A stretch of 16,464 bases of DNA from NCBI GenBank assembly GCA_041581055.1, contig JBFGCT010000089.1, positions 1 to 16,464 on the forward strand, written 5' to 3'. This document shows, one piece after another, positions 1-5,635 of the stretch. The position numbers and the translations under genes are program-made. The notes below the pieces were generated by a model. It was not told where the DNA came from. It worked only from the letters and a program-made list of their open reading frames with translations, and did no database searches. The first letter of the stretch is position 1. Each line of letters opens with the position of its first letter. Origin of the DNA: JBFGCT01 sp041581055. Its GTDB lineage: Bacteria > Actinomycetota > Acidimicrobiia > Acidimicrobiales > Ilumatobacteraceae.

Positions 1-282
1 GATGTAGGCGCACACCCCGCCGTTGCGTTGCGCCTCGGCGACGACGTGCATGGCGAGCGTCGACTTGCCCGACGACTCCGGGCCGTAGATCTCCGTGACC
101 CGGCCCCGGGGCAGGCCGCCGACACCGAGCGCCAGGTCGAGCGACAGCGCGCCGGTGGGGATCGTCTCGATCGCCATGTTGGTCCGCTCGCCCATCTTCA
201 TGATGGCGCCGGCGCCGAACTGCTTGTCGATCTGGGCGAGCGCCATGTCGAGGGCTTTGTCACGATCGTTGCTGCTGCTCAT
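1..282 (-). CDS. recA: RecA recombinase, N-terminal 94 residues (cut by window edge)
   Basis: RecA polymerises on single-stranded DNA, drives strand exchange in homologous recombination, and triggers LexA self-cleavage in the SOS response. Only the first 94 residues are in the window; the rest lies beyond base 1. Visible features are the N-terminal helix followed by QFGAGAIMKMGE, then IPTGALSLDLALGVGGLPRGRVTEIYGPESSGKST, which contains the Walker A loop GPESSGKST at residues 67-75. These are near-invariant in bacterial RecA. The start is ATG at 282, giving MSSSNDRDKALDMAL. The Shine-Dalgarno site is weak (GAGAC region). An SOS promoter lies about 115 bases upstream. The identification is secure; the length of the complete gene cannot be judged here. 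Confidence 0.98.
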   Translation of the reverse strand, partial: MSSSNDRDKALDMALAQIDKQFGAGAIMKMGERTNMAIETIPTGALSLDLALGVGGLPRGRVTEIYGPESSGKSTLAMHVVAEAQRNGGVCAYI

Positions 283-396
283 GTCTGTCTCGTTTCGGTT
301 GCTCGAAGAATCTCGGGTCGGGTGGGGGTGGGCTCGGTGGATACAAGGCACCGTAGGGAGGGGGTGTCACAGTTGGGGCCGGTGGGGAATCACAGT

Positions 397-426
397 AGTG
401 TAACCAACGAACAATCGTTCGTTCAA
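397..426 (-). promoter_or_regulatory. SOS promoter of recA with LexA box in the spacer
   Basis: Read on the minus strand, TTGAAC (426-421) is followed after an 18-nt spacer by TACACT (402-397), a good -35/-10 pair. The spacer holds CGAACAATCGTTCG (408-421), matching the Gram-positive/actinobacterial LexA operator CGAAC-N4-GTTCG. Bound LexA would therefore block RNA polymerase directly. The -35 hexamer overlaps the TGA stop codon (423-425) of the upstream DUF983 gene. The predicted transcript would start near 390 and carry a leader of about 105-110 nt (to 283), in which I see no clear regulatory structure. Confidence 0.85.
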
Positions 427-851
427 GCATCTTCGGAACGAACGTCGAGCGATCGCCCGATCACCTCGATGTCGAAGTCGTCGATCGTCACCGGCCGCAT
501 CGCCAGGTCGAGCGCCTGCCACACGGTGTACGACATCGGATAGGCCAGGACCGGCAGGATCAGCGCCGCCGGGCCGAGGACCGCCAACAGCGGCGCGACG
601 GCGATGTCGGGCCAGGTCAACACGACACCGATCCCCATCGCGACCATGAGCGCGCCGATGACGATCACCGTCGACACCGCCACGGCGCCCAGCTCGAAGC
701 CCTCGTCGCCGCGCCGCCAGCGCAACCCACACGTCCGGCAGGCGGTCGATTTGGAGAACCATCCGGTGAAGAACGCCCGCCGCCCATCGCACCACGGACA
801 CCGCCATCGGACCCCTCGAACGAGCATTCGCGACAGGGTCGGACGCGTCAC
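423..851 (-). CDS. DUF983 family zinc-ribbon membrane protein
   Basis: A 142-residue protein of the DUF983 family, whose biochemical role is not established. The N-terminal cytoplasmic part has a zinc-ribbon pattern, CPWC (C18, C21) and CRTCG (C38, C41), followed by the family-typical Gly/Glu-rich turn (RRGDEGFELGA). Two hydrophobic segments follow at about residues 55-78 and 82-107, then an acidic tail. The length is usual for the family. I chose GTG at 851 because a -10-like TACGCT (863-858) sits exactly six bases upstream, suggesting a leaderless mRNA; ATG at residue 9 is an alternative. The gene lies upstream of recA in the same orientation, but recA has its own promoter over this stop codon, so co-regulation is not required. 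Confidence 0.85.
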   Translation of the reverse strand: MTRPTLSRMLVRGVRWRCPWCDGRRAFFTGWFSKSTACRTCGLRWRRGDEGFELGAVAVSTVIVIGALMVAMGIGVVLTWPDIAVAPLLAVLGPAALILPVLAYPMSYTVWQALDLAMRPVTIDDFDIEVIGRSLDVRSEDA

Positions 852-857
852 GGTCGT

Positions 858-883
858 AGCGTAGGGCTCAAATTTGTCAGACT
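858..883. promoter_or_regulatory. Divergent leaderless-type promoters
   Basis: The 38-base gap between the GTG start at 851 (minus) and the GTG start at 890 (plus) holds two -10-like hexamers facing outward. TACGCT on the minus strand (863-858) and CAGACT on the plus strand (878-883) each end six bases before their start codon. No Shine-Dalgarno site is visible for either gene. Convincing -35 elements are not seen. Confidence 0.5.
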
Positions 884-889
884 CTCTCG

Positions 890-1699
890 GTGCGGCGTTC
901 TCTGGCAGGTGTGCTCTTGATCGCGGCGGGCGTCTTTCTCGCCCTCGCGGCCAGCTCGTTCTGGCTCGGCCGCGTCGCGTTCACGCCCTCGTCCGACACC
1001 GACACGGCGAGGGCGATCCTCGGCGACGAGGCGATCCGCGGCGAGATCGCCGCCCTTGTCGCCGGCGCCGACGCGCCGACGCTCAACCAGTCGCCGGCGC
1101 AGTTGAAGGAGTACATCGAGCAGATCGCGACAATCCCCGCCGGCGCGACCGTCATGGCCGACTTCGTCGCCGAGGCCCACGCTCGCCTGATCGGCGAACG
1201 CGACGAGCCGGTGCGCATCACCGGCCCGCAACAGGTGCTGATCGTGCGCGACGAGTTGGTCGCGCTCCAGCAACCGGTCACGCTGCCCGTCCAGGAGGTC
1301 GGGTCGGTCGCGCTCGTCAACGACGCCATCGGCTGGATCAGCCTGATCTGCGCCTCGCTCGGCGTGCTCTCGCTGATCGCTGGACTGATCCTCCGACCCG
1401 AGCGCGGCGAGTCGACCCTCGCGCTCGGCATCGGGCTGGCCAGCCTCGGCGTGTCGATGATCGTGCTCGGCTATCTCGTCCCCCTGGCGCTGTTGCCGGC
1501 GCTCTCGGGCACGACCTGGACCGGCGCCTTCTCGCGGCTGGCCAACCACTGGCGCACGGTCACCTTCGCCATCGCGCTGATGGCGATCATCCTCGCCGGG
1601 TTGGTCATGTTCGGCACGACGAGCCTGCGCCAGCGCCGCCAGTGGTCGACTCCGCTCGCCGTCGGCCGTTACCGCGACGACCACAGCTGGAGCCGGTGA
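890..1699 (+). CDS. Unrecognised multi-pass membrane protein
   Basis: I do not recognise a family. The 269-residue product has an N-terminal hydrophobic helix (about 6-24), a predicted outside domain (25-147) rich in Ala, Asp and Glu without cysteines, and three further hydrophobic segments at about 148-168, 175-204 and 225-243. It ends in a basic, probably cytoplasmic tail (LRQRRQW to HSWSR). The topology resembles actinobacterial envelope proteins with one extracytoplasmic loop domain. GTG at 890 is chosen as start because the -10-like CAGACT ends six bases upstream and because translation in this frame begins directly with a signal-anchor (MRRSLAGVLLIAAGVFLALA). It is transcribed away from the DUF983 gene and runs toward the tRNA genes. 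No catalytic motif is visible, so I assign no function. Confidence 0.8.
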   Translation: MRRSLAGVLLIAAGVFLALAASSFWLGRVAFTPSSDTDTARAILGDEAIRGEIAALVAGADAPTLNQSPAQLKEYIEQIATIPAGATVMADFVAEAHARLIGERDEPVRITGPQQVLIVRDELVALQQPVTLPVQEVGSVALVNDAIGWISLICASLGVLSLIAGLILRPERGESTLALGIGLASLGVSMIVLGYLVPLALLPALSGTTWTGAFSRLANHWRTVTFAIALMAIILAGLVMFGTTSLRQRRQWSTPLAVGRYRDDHSWSR

Positions 1700-1746
1700 C
1701 CGAGCCCGCGGGGCCGAGGGTGCTGGCGACCGAGGGGTCTGGTGGG

Positions 1747-1818
1747 TGCTTCCCCTGGGATTCGAACCCAGAACCAATGGATTAAGAGTCCACTGCTCTG
1801 CCGTTGAGCTAGAGAAGC
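1747..1818 (-). tRNA. tRNA-Lys (anticodon CTT)
   Basis: The minus strand folds as a complete cloverleaf: acceptor GCTTCTC/GGGAAGC, D-arm GCTC/GAGC with a 7-nt loop, anticodon stem GTGGA/TCCAT with loop CTCTTAA (anticodon CTT), a 5-nt variable loop, and T-arm CTGGG-TTCGAAT-CCCAG. The discriminator base is A. The next three bases are CCC rather than CCA, so the CCA end must be added after transcription. It lies downstream of tRNA-His in the same orientation. Confidence 0.95.
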
Positions 1819-1820
1819 AA

Positions 1821-1876
1821 GCGACCTGGCAGGGTACCAACCGGGAAATCGGTACGCACCCTGTCAGGCCGGTCGC
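1821..1876 (-). other. Long imperfect hairpin between two tRNA genes
   Basis: An inverted repeat fills most of the tRNA-His/tRNA-Lys spacer. The outer arms are GCGACC (1821-1826) and GGTCGC (1871-1876). The inner arms are TGGCAGGGT (1827-1835) and ACCCTGTCA (1858-1866), with one G-U pair. Four unpaired bases (1867-1870) lie on one side. The foot of the stem is two bases from the 5' end of tRNA-Lys. There is no proper U-tract after it, so a processing or pausing structure in the tRNA precursor seems likelier than a terminator, but this is inference. Confidence 0.6.
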
Positions 1877-1885
1877 ATTGCTGCG

Positions 1886-1962
1886 TGGGGTGGCCAAGGG
1901 GACTTGAACCCCCAACCGCCAGGATCACAACCTGGTGCTCTACCTGTTGAGCTATGACCACC
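1886..1962 (-). tRNA. tRNA-His (anticodon GTG), CCA encoded
   Basis: The minus strand gives acceptor GTGGTCA/TGGCCAC with an extra 5' G (G-1, base 1962) opposite C73, the identity mark of tRNA-His. The D-arm is GCTC/GAGC, the anticodon stem CCAGG/CCTGG with loop TTGTGAT (anticodon GTG), and the T-arm GGGGG-TTCAAGT-CCCCT. The 3' CCA (1888-1886) is encoded, unlike in the neighbouring tRNA-Lys. Both tRNAs are probably on one precursor. Confidence 0.95.
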
Positions 1963-1974
1963 ATGGGCGCCGGT

Positions 1975-1980
1975 AGTCTG
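1975..1980 (-). promoter_or_regulatory. Possible -10 element for the tRNA pair
   Basis: CAGACT on the minus strand ends 12 bases before the first base of tRNA-His (1962), a reasonable distance for a short tRNA leader. The same hexamer precedes the genes starting at 890 and 3407. No convincing -35 box is seen, so confidence is low. Confidence 0.3.
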
Positions 1981-2020
1981 CCAGCGGTCGGCGCGTTCGC
2001 CACCATCGAATCGGGCCGGC

Positions 2021-2035
2021 CCCGCCGGCGGCGGG
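2021..2035 (-). terminator. GC-rich hairpin directly after the DUF4332 stop codon
   Basis: CCCGCC (2021-2026) and GGCGGG (2030-2035) pair perfectly around a 3-nt loop, starting on the base next to the TGA stop (2038-2036). A second palindrome, GGGCCGGCCC (2013-2022), follows. No U-tract is present, so this would be at best a U-less terminator or an mRNA 3'-end stabiliser. Confidence 0.35.
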
Positions 2036-2434
2036 TCAGTGCGTGATCACCCGCGGGAGCGAGCCCGCCTGGGCCACCCACGCCGCCACCTGGTCGACCG
2101 TCGGCAACTGCCGCACGAGCCGCTTGGCGGCGTTGACCTCGCCCATCTTCTTGTGCAGGTTCTCGGCCTTGCGCTGGGCCAGCTCGACGACCGTGTCGAC
2201 CCCCGCCGCCTCGAGCAGGTCGCTGTACTGGGTGCCGACCCCGCTGATCCGCATCAGATCGGCCCGGTTGACCCACTTGAGCACCTGCTTGGCGGTGACG
2301 CCGGCCTGCGCGGCGAGGTGCTTGCGGCCCGCGGCCGACCCGGCGACGTTCAGCAGTTGGCCGGTGGTCGTCACACCCGCGGCGGCGAGCTTGTCGGCGG
2401 TCGCCGGCCCGATTCCTTCGATGATCTTGAGCAT
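2036..2434 (-). CDS. DUF4332 helix-hairpin-helix protein
   Basis: A 132-residue protein matching the DUF4332 family, which is built of helix-hairpin-helix repeats like those of DNA-binding ligases and polymerases. The first repeat, IEGIGPATADKLAAAGV, is at residues 5-21 and the second, ISGVGTQYSDLLEAAGVDTV, at 63-82. The family signature WVNRADLMRI (54-63) and a C-terminal VDQVAAWVAQAGSLPRV segment are also present. Function is not established; non-specific nucleic-acid binding is a reasonable guess. An upstream in-frame start would add 20 residues, but ATG at 2434 is preferred: TACGGT (2446-2441) ends six bases before it, and the conserved domain starts at MLKIIEGIGPA. The gene follows psuG in the same direction but appears to have its own promoter. 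Confidence 0.88.
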   Translation of the reverse strand: MLKIIEGIGPATADKLAAAGVTTTGQLLNVAGSAAGRKHLAAQAGVTAKQVLKWVNRADLMRISGVGTQYSDLLEAAGVDTVVELAQRKAENLHKKMGEVNAAKRLVRQLPTVDQVAAWVAQAGSLPRVITH

Positions 2435-2440
2435 GCGTCG

Positions 2441-2446
2441 ACCGTA
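2441..2446 (-). promoter_or_regulatory. Leaderless-type -10 element for the DUF4332 gene
   Basis: TACGGT on the minus strand, six bases before ATG at 2434, fits TANNNT. No Shine-Dalgarno sequence is present in the gap, so transcription probably begins at the start codon. Confidence 0.5.
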
Positions 2447-2501
2447 CTCGGCGGGGCGGCACGCGGTCGAATGACGGGCCCCGTCCGTGGTCACGCGGTC
2501 G

Positions 2502-3407
2502 TCAGCCGCCGGCGATCGCGACGGCGACGGCGACGGCGGCGGCGACCTCGGCGTTGTGCTCGGCCAGGGCGAGGTTGGCCGGCACGCTGCGGCCGCCGGT
2601 CGCCTCGCCGATTCGGCCGAGCACGAACGGGGTGATCGCCGCCCCGGTGATCGCGGAGCGCGCGCACTCCGCGAGCGCCGCGTCGAGGACCGCCTCCAGC
2701 TCGACGGGATCGAGCTCGTCGGCCTCGGGGATCGGCACCGTCAGCAGCATCCCCGACGACGGCCGGCTCAGCGAGCGGAAGACCCGCGCCACCTCGTCGG
2801 CGTCCTCGACCCGGTGCGGCGCCGGGAGCCCCGACGACCTCGTGTAGAAGGCGGGGAACCAGTCGTGGCGCCACCCCAACACGGGCACCCCGATCGATTC
2901 CAGGTGTTCGAGCGTGCGCGGCAGGTCGAGGAAGGCCTTGGCCCCTGCCGACACGGCGACGACGCGGTGGTTGGCGAGCGCGTCGAGGTCGGCGGAGACG
3001 TCGCCGGTGAGCTCGGCGCCACGGTGCACGCCGCCGAGGCCGCCGGTGGCGAAGACGGCGACGCCGGCCGCGGCGGCGATCGCCACCGACGCGGACACCG
3101 TCGTCGCGGCGAACGGCCAGCGCTGGGCGACGGCGACCGCGATGTCGCGCTCGGCCGCCTTGCGGGCGACGCCGAGGATCCGCTCGTGCTCGGCGGCGTC
3201 CAGGCCGACCCGGACCACGCCGTCGAGCACGGCGGTCACCGCGGGGACCGCTCCCCCGCGCCGGATCGCCGACAGGCAGCGATCGAGCGCCTCGCCGTTG
3301 GCGGGCGTCGGCAGCCCGAGGTTGGAGAAGATGGTCGACTCGAGCGCCACCACGGCCCGGCCGTCGGCCAGCGCCGTCGCGACCTCGTCGGTGCACGTCG
3401 TCTCCAT
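2502..3407 (-). CDS. psuG: Pseudouridine-5'-phosphate glycosidase
   Basis: PsuG reversibly cleaves the C-C glycosidic bond of pseudouridine 5'-phosphate to uracil and ribose 5-phosphate, recycling pseudouridine from RNA turnover. The 301-residue product has normal length. Family motifs seen: ALESTIFSNLGLPTPANGE (21-39, Glu23 the probable acid/base), ATTVSASVAIAA (101-112), VFATGGLGGVHRG (118-130), SAGAKAFLDL with the expected Schiff-base Lys157, GVPVLGWRHDWFPAFYTR (173-190), and ITPFVLGRIGEATGGRSVPANLALAEHNA (258-286). The stretch before ATTV reads QRWPFA; the family, as I recall it, usually has a Lys there. In-frame GTG at 3410 directly precedes the chosen ATG and lies six bases after CAGACT (3422-3417), so it may be the true start. 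No pseudouridine kinase (psuK) is adjacent. The gene is 25 bases downstream of the methyltransferase stop codon. Confidence 0.92.
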   Translation of the reverse strand: METTCTDEVATALADGRAVVALESTIFSNLGLPTPANGEALDRCLSAIRRGGAVPAVTAVLDGVVRVGLDAAEHERILGVARKAAERDIAVAVAQRWPFAATTVSASVAIAAAAGVAVFATGGLGGVHRGAELTGDVSADLDALANHRVVAVSAGAKAFLDLPRTLEHLESIGVPVLGWRHDWFPAFYTRSSGLPAPHRVEDADEVARVFRSLSRPSSGMLLTVPIPEADELDPVELEAVLDAALAECARSAITGAAITPFVLGRIGEATGGRSVPANLALAEHNAEVAAAVAVAVAIAGG

Positions 3408-3432
3408 CACCGGACCAGTCTGCCGCTGATCG

Positions 3433-4626
3433 TCACGCGGCCGGCGTGAACCGGGCCACGGTCTCGACGTGGGGCGTCTGCGGACACAGGTCGAGCACCT
3501 CGACGCGCGTCGGGCGATACCCGTGCCCCGCGAGCAGCAACGCGTCGCGGGCGAGCGAGACCGGGTCACAGCTGACGAGCACGATCGGCGCCGGGAACAC
3601 GGTGGCGAGCGCCGCCGCGCCGGGCGCGCCGAGGCCCGGGCGGGCGGGGTCGGCGACGACGATGTCGACCGGCCGGTCGCCCGCCGCCCACCGGCCGACC
3701 TCGCCGCGCACGATCGTCGCCGACCGGCCGGCGAGGTTGTGCTCGGCGGCGACGCACGCCGAGCGCGACGACTCGATCACCGTGACGTGGCCGGCCCCGG
3801 CCATCGCCGTCGCGGCGAACAGCCCGACGCCGCCGTAGGCGTCGAGCGCGTGGTCGGCGTGCGCCAGCTCCGGCGCCGCCCTGACCACGGCGTCGACGAG
3901 CAGTTCGGCGGCCTGCTGCCCGGACTGGAAGAACGACGCCGCCGAGACGCGGAGGGCGCGGCCGGCGATCGTCTCCCGCAGGAAGGCGCGATCGCCGATG
4001 TGGACGTCGGACGGCAGGCCCTCGACCATCTGCGCGCCGCGCCGATTCCATCGGGCGGTGATGGCCCCGGTGGCCACCGACGTGCGCAGGGTCAGCTCCA
4101 CGCCGGGGGCGACACGCAGGTCGCGCAGCAGCGCGGAGAGCGCCGGGTGGGCGACGAGGCAGTCGTCGATCGGCACGACGACGTCGCTGGCGTGCGCTCG
4201 AAACCCGAGGCCGCCACCGGGCGCCCCGACCACGCGGACCGTCGTGCGGTAGGCGGTGGCTCCGACGGCCCCGCCGCGCTCGACGATCCGCTCGACGACC
4301 GCCTCGTCGAGCCGCCCGACGCGGCGCAGCGACTCGACGACGATCGCCACCTTCGCGTCGAACTGGGCGGACGGTTCGATGTGCATCCAGCCGCAGCCCC
4401 CGCAGCCGGCTCGCCGGTGAGCGCAGCGCGGGACGACCCGGGCGGCGGACGGTTCGAGCACCTCGGCCACCGCACCCTTGGCGAAGTCCTTCTTGGCCGA
4501 GGTGACGTCGACGGCGACCAGCTCGCCGGGGAGCGCGCCGTGGACGAACACGACCCGGCCCTCGTCATCGCGCGCCATGGCGTCTCCCCCTGCGACGAGC
4601 CGATCGGGGCGGACGGTCAGCACCAT
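3433..4626 (-). CDS. TrmA/RumA-family RNA m5U methyltransferase (Fe-S)
   Basis: A 397-residue SAM-dependent enzyme of the RumA/TrmA family that methylates C5 of a uridine, probably in 23S rRNA; the exact target cannot be told. An N-terminal TRAM-like domain (1-60) is followed by iron-sulphur ligands Cys68, Cys75, Cys78 and Cys156 (RCAHRRAGCGGC and IDDC). Then come FFQSGQQAAELLV (232-244), the SAM-binding motif ALDAYGGVGLFAA (260-272), VVADPARPGLG (323-333), the catalytic nucleophile Cys353 in VLVSCDPVSLARD, and general base Glu388 in CPQTPHVET. All active-site residues are present. The longer ORF start at 4761 is rejected: ATG at 4626 lies six bases after TACGCT (4638-4633) and begins at the TRAM domain. 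The gene is divergent from the small SPOR-type gene, with 31 bases between starts. Confidence 0.93.
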   Translation of the reverse strand: MVLTVRPDRLVAGGDAMARDDEGRVVFVHGALPGELVAVDVTSAKKDFAKGAVAEVLEPSAARVVPRCAHRRAGCGGCGWMHIEPSAQFDAKVAIVVESLRRVGRLDEAVVERIVERGGAVGATAYRTTVRVVGAPGGGLGFRAHASDVVVPIDDCLVAHPALSALLRDLRVAPGVELTLRTSVATGAITARWNRRGAQMVEGLPSDVHIGDRAFLRETIAGRALRVSAASFFQSGQQAAELLVDAVVRAAPELAHADHALDAYGGVGLFAATAMAGAGHVTVIESSRSACVAAEHNLAGRSATIVRGEVGRWAAGDRPVDIVVADPARPGLGAPGAAALATVFPAPIVLVSCDPVSLARDALLLAGHGYRPTRVEVLDLCPQTPHVETVARFTPAA

Positions 4627-4632
4627 CGGATC

Positions 4633-4651
4633 AGCGTACGGGTGCGAGAAT
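4633..4651. promoter_or_regulatory. Divergent leaderless-type promoters, 31-base spacer
   Basis: TACGCT on the minus strand (4638-4633) ends six bases before ATG at 4626. GAGAAT on the plus strand (4646-4651) ends six bases before ATG at 4658. The two -10 elements are only seven bases apart, so the polymerases for the two genes would compete for the site. Confidence 0.5.
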
Positions 4652-4657
4652 CGAGAC

Positions 4658-4867
4658 ATGAGCACCGACGCAATCGAGTGGTACTGGGACTTGCGGCGCA
4701 AGCGGGCGGTCAGGGCCGACGAGCGCGGGCCCGGCGACGACACGCTCGGCCCGTACGCCACGCGCTACGAGGCCGAACACTGGAAGGACAAGGTCGACGA
4801 GCGGAACAAGGTCTGGGACGAGGCCGACGAAGCGTGGGAGCGCGGCGATGGCGACGGCGCGCAGTAG
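4658..4867 (+). CDS. Small conserved actinobacterial protein (SPOR-like, WYWDLRRKRAV type)
   Basis: A 69-residue hydrophilic, charged protein beginning MSTDAIEWYWDLRRKRAVRADERGPGDDTLGPYATRYEAEHWKDKVDERNKVWDEADEAW. The pattern of a YWDL strand, a charged turn, a LGPYATRYEAEHW segment and a final acidic helix is that of short actinobacterial proteins often annotated as SPOR-domain-containing, sometimes mislabelled as methionine aminopeptidase. It has no signal peptide or membrane segment. Function is unknown; peptidoglycan binding as for true SPOR domains is not demonstrated. The ATG start fits the GAGAAT-N6-ATG pattern. Upstream extension of the frame runs antisense to the methyltransferase gene and is rejected. 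It ends 12 bases before rpe and is probably co-transcribed with it. Confidence 0.8.
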   Translation: MSTDAIEWYWDLRRKRAVRADERGPGDDTLGPYATRYEAEHWKDKVDERNKVWDEADEAWERGDGDGAQ

Positions 4868-4879
4868 GTTGCCGGGGCG

Positions 4880-5563
4880 ATGCCGCGCCCGATCCTGATC
4901 GCACCGTCCGTCCTGCCCGCCGACTTCGCGCGGCTCGGCGAGGAGGTCGCCGCGCTCGAGGCCGCGGGCGTCGACCTCATCCAGTGGGACGTGATGGACG
5001 GCCAGTTCGTCCCCAACCTCACCTTCGGCCCCGACGTCATCGCCTCGGCGCGGCCGCACGCCACCGTCCCGTTCGAGGCCCACCTGATGGTGCTCACGCC
5101 GGACGTGATGGCCGGCGACTACATCGCGGCCGGGTGTTCACGCCTGATCGTCCACGCCGAGGCGTGCCCCCACCTCCACCGCACGCTCGGGAACATCAAC
5201 GACCTCGGCGCCAGCGCGGCGGTCGCGCTCAACCCCGCCACGCCGGCGTCGGCCGTGGCACACGTCCTCGACCTGATCGACATGGTGCTGGTGATGACGG
5301 TCAACCCGGGGTTCGGGGGCCAGGCGTACATCCCGACGATGGAGCCGAAGATCGCCGAGGTCGCCCGCATGCTCGACGACGCCGGCCGGTCCGACGACGT
5401 GCACATCGAGGTCGACGGAGGGATCGGCCCGTCGACGATCGCCGGGGCGGCGGCGGCGGGGGCCAACGTCCTGATCGCCGGCAGCGCCCTGTACCGCGAC
5501 CCGGACGGTCTGGAACACGCGGTCTCCGATCTCCGGGCCAGGGCGGCCGCCGCCGCGGCCTGA
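4880..5563 (+). CDS. rpe: Ribulose-phosphate 3-epimerase
   Basis: A 227-residue TIM-barrel enzyme interconverting ribulose 5-phosphate and xylulose 5-phosphate in the pentose phosphate pathway. Family landmarks: IAPSVLPADFARLGEEV (7-23), WDVMDGQFVPNLTFGPDVI (36-54), FEAHLMV (65-71), MTVNPGFGGQAYIPTMEPKI (139-158), EVDGGIGPST (177-186) and GSALYRDPDG (201-210). Likely metal and acid/base residues Asp37, His68 and Asp179 are present. The position usually held by the first metal-ligand His is Gln35 (IQWDVMDG instead of IHxDVMDG), a variant I associate with a recognised subfamily. The tail is an Ala/Arg-rich run. Start ATG 4880 follows the previous stop codon by 12 bases with little Shine-Dalgarno character. 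The stop codon lies inside the first copy of a 15-bp tandem repeat. Confidence 0.93.
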   Translation: MPRPILIAPSVLPADFARLGEEVAALEAAGVDLIQWDVMDGQFVPNLTFGPDVIASARPHATVPFEAHLMVLTPDVMAGDYIAAGCSRLIVHAEACPHLHRTLGNINDLGASAAVALNPATPASAVAHVLDLIDMVLVMTVNPGFGGQAYIPTMEPKIAEVARMLDDAGRSDDVHIEVDGGIGPSTIAGAAAAGANVLIAGSALYRDPDGLEHAVSDLRARAAAAAA

Positions 5564-5633
5564 TCCGCCCGAGCCTGATCCGCCCGAGCCTGATCCGCCC
5601 GAGCCTGGTCCGCCCGAGCCTGATCCGCCCGGG
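5559..5633. repeat. Five tandem copies of a 15-bp repeat
   Basis: The unit CCTGATCCGCCCGAG occurs at 5559, 5574 and 5589 exactly, at 5604 with A to G (CCTGGTCCGCCCGAG), and at 5619 with the last A to G (ending CGGG). The array spans the rpe stop codon and ends three bases before the GNAT stop codon, filling the gap between the convergent genes. As 15 is a multiple of three, every unit except the fourth places a TGA in the rpe frame. The last copy creates the 10-bp palindrome CGCCCGGGCG (5626-5635). Confidence 0.95.
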
Positions 5634-5635
5634 CG

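Noticed and set aside
3408..3569. Extension of psuG to an upstream start at 3569
   Set aside because: The extra residues run through the end of the methyltransferase gene and have shadow-like composition. The family N-terminus begins near 3407.
5559..5633. The tandem repeats as a CRISPR array
   Set aside because: Units are 15 bp and directly adjacent with no spacers.
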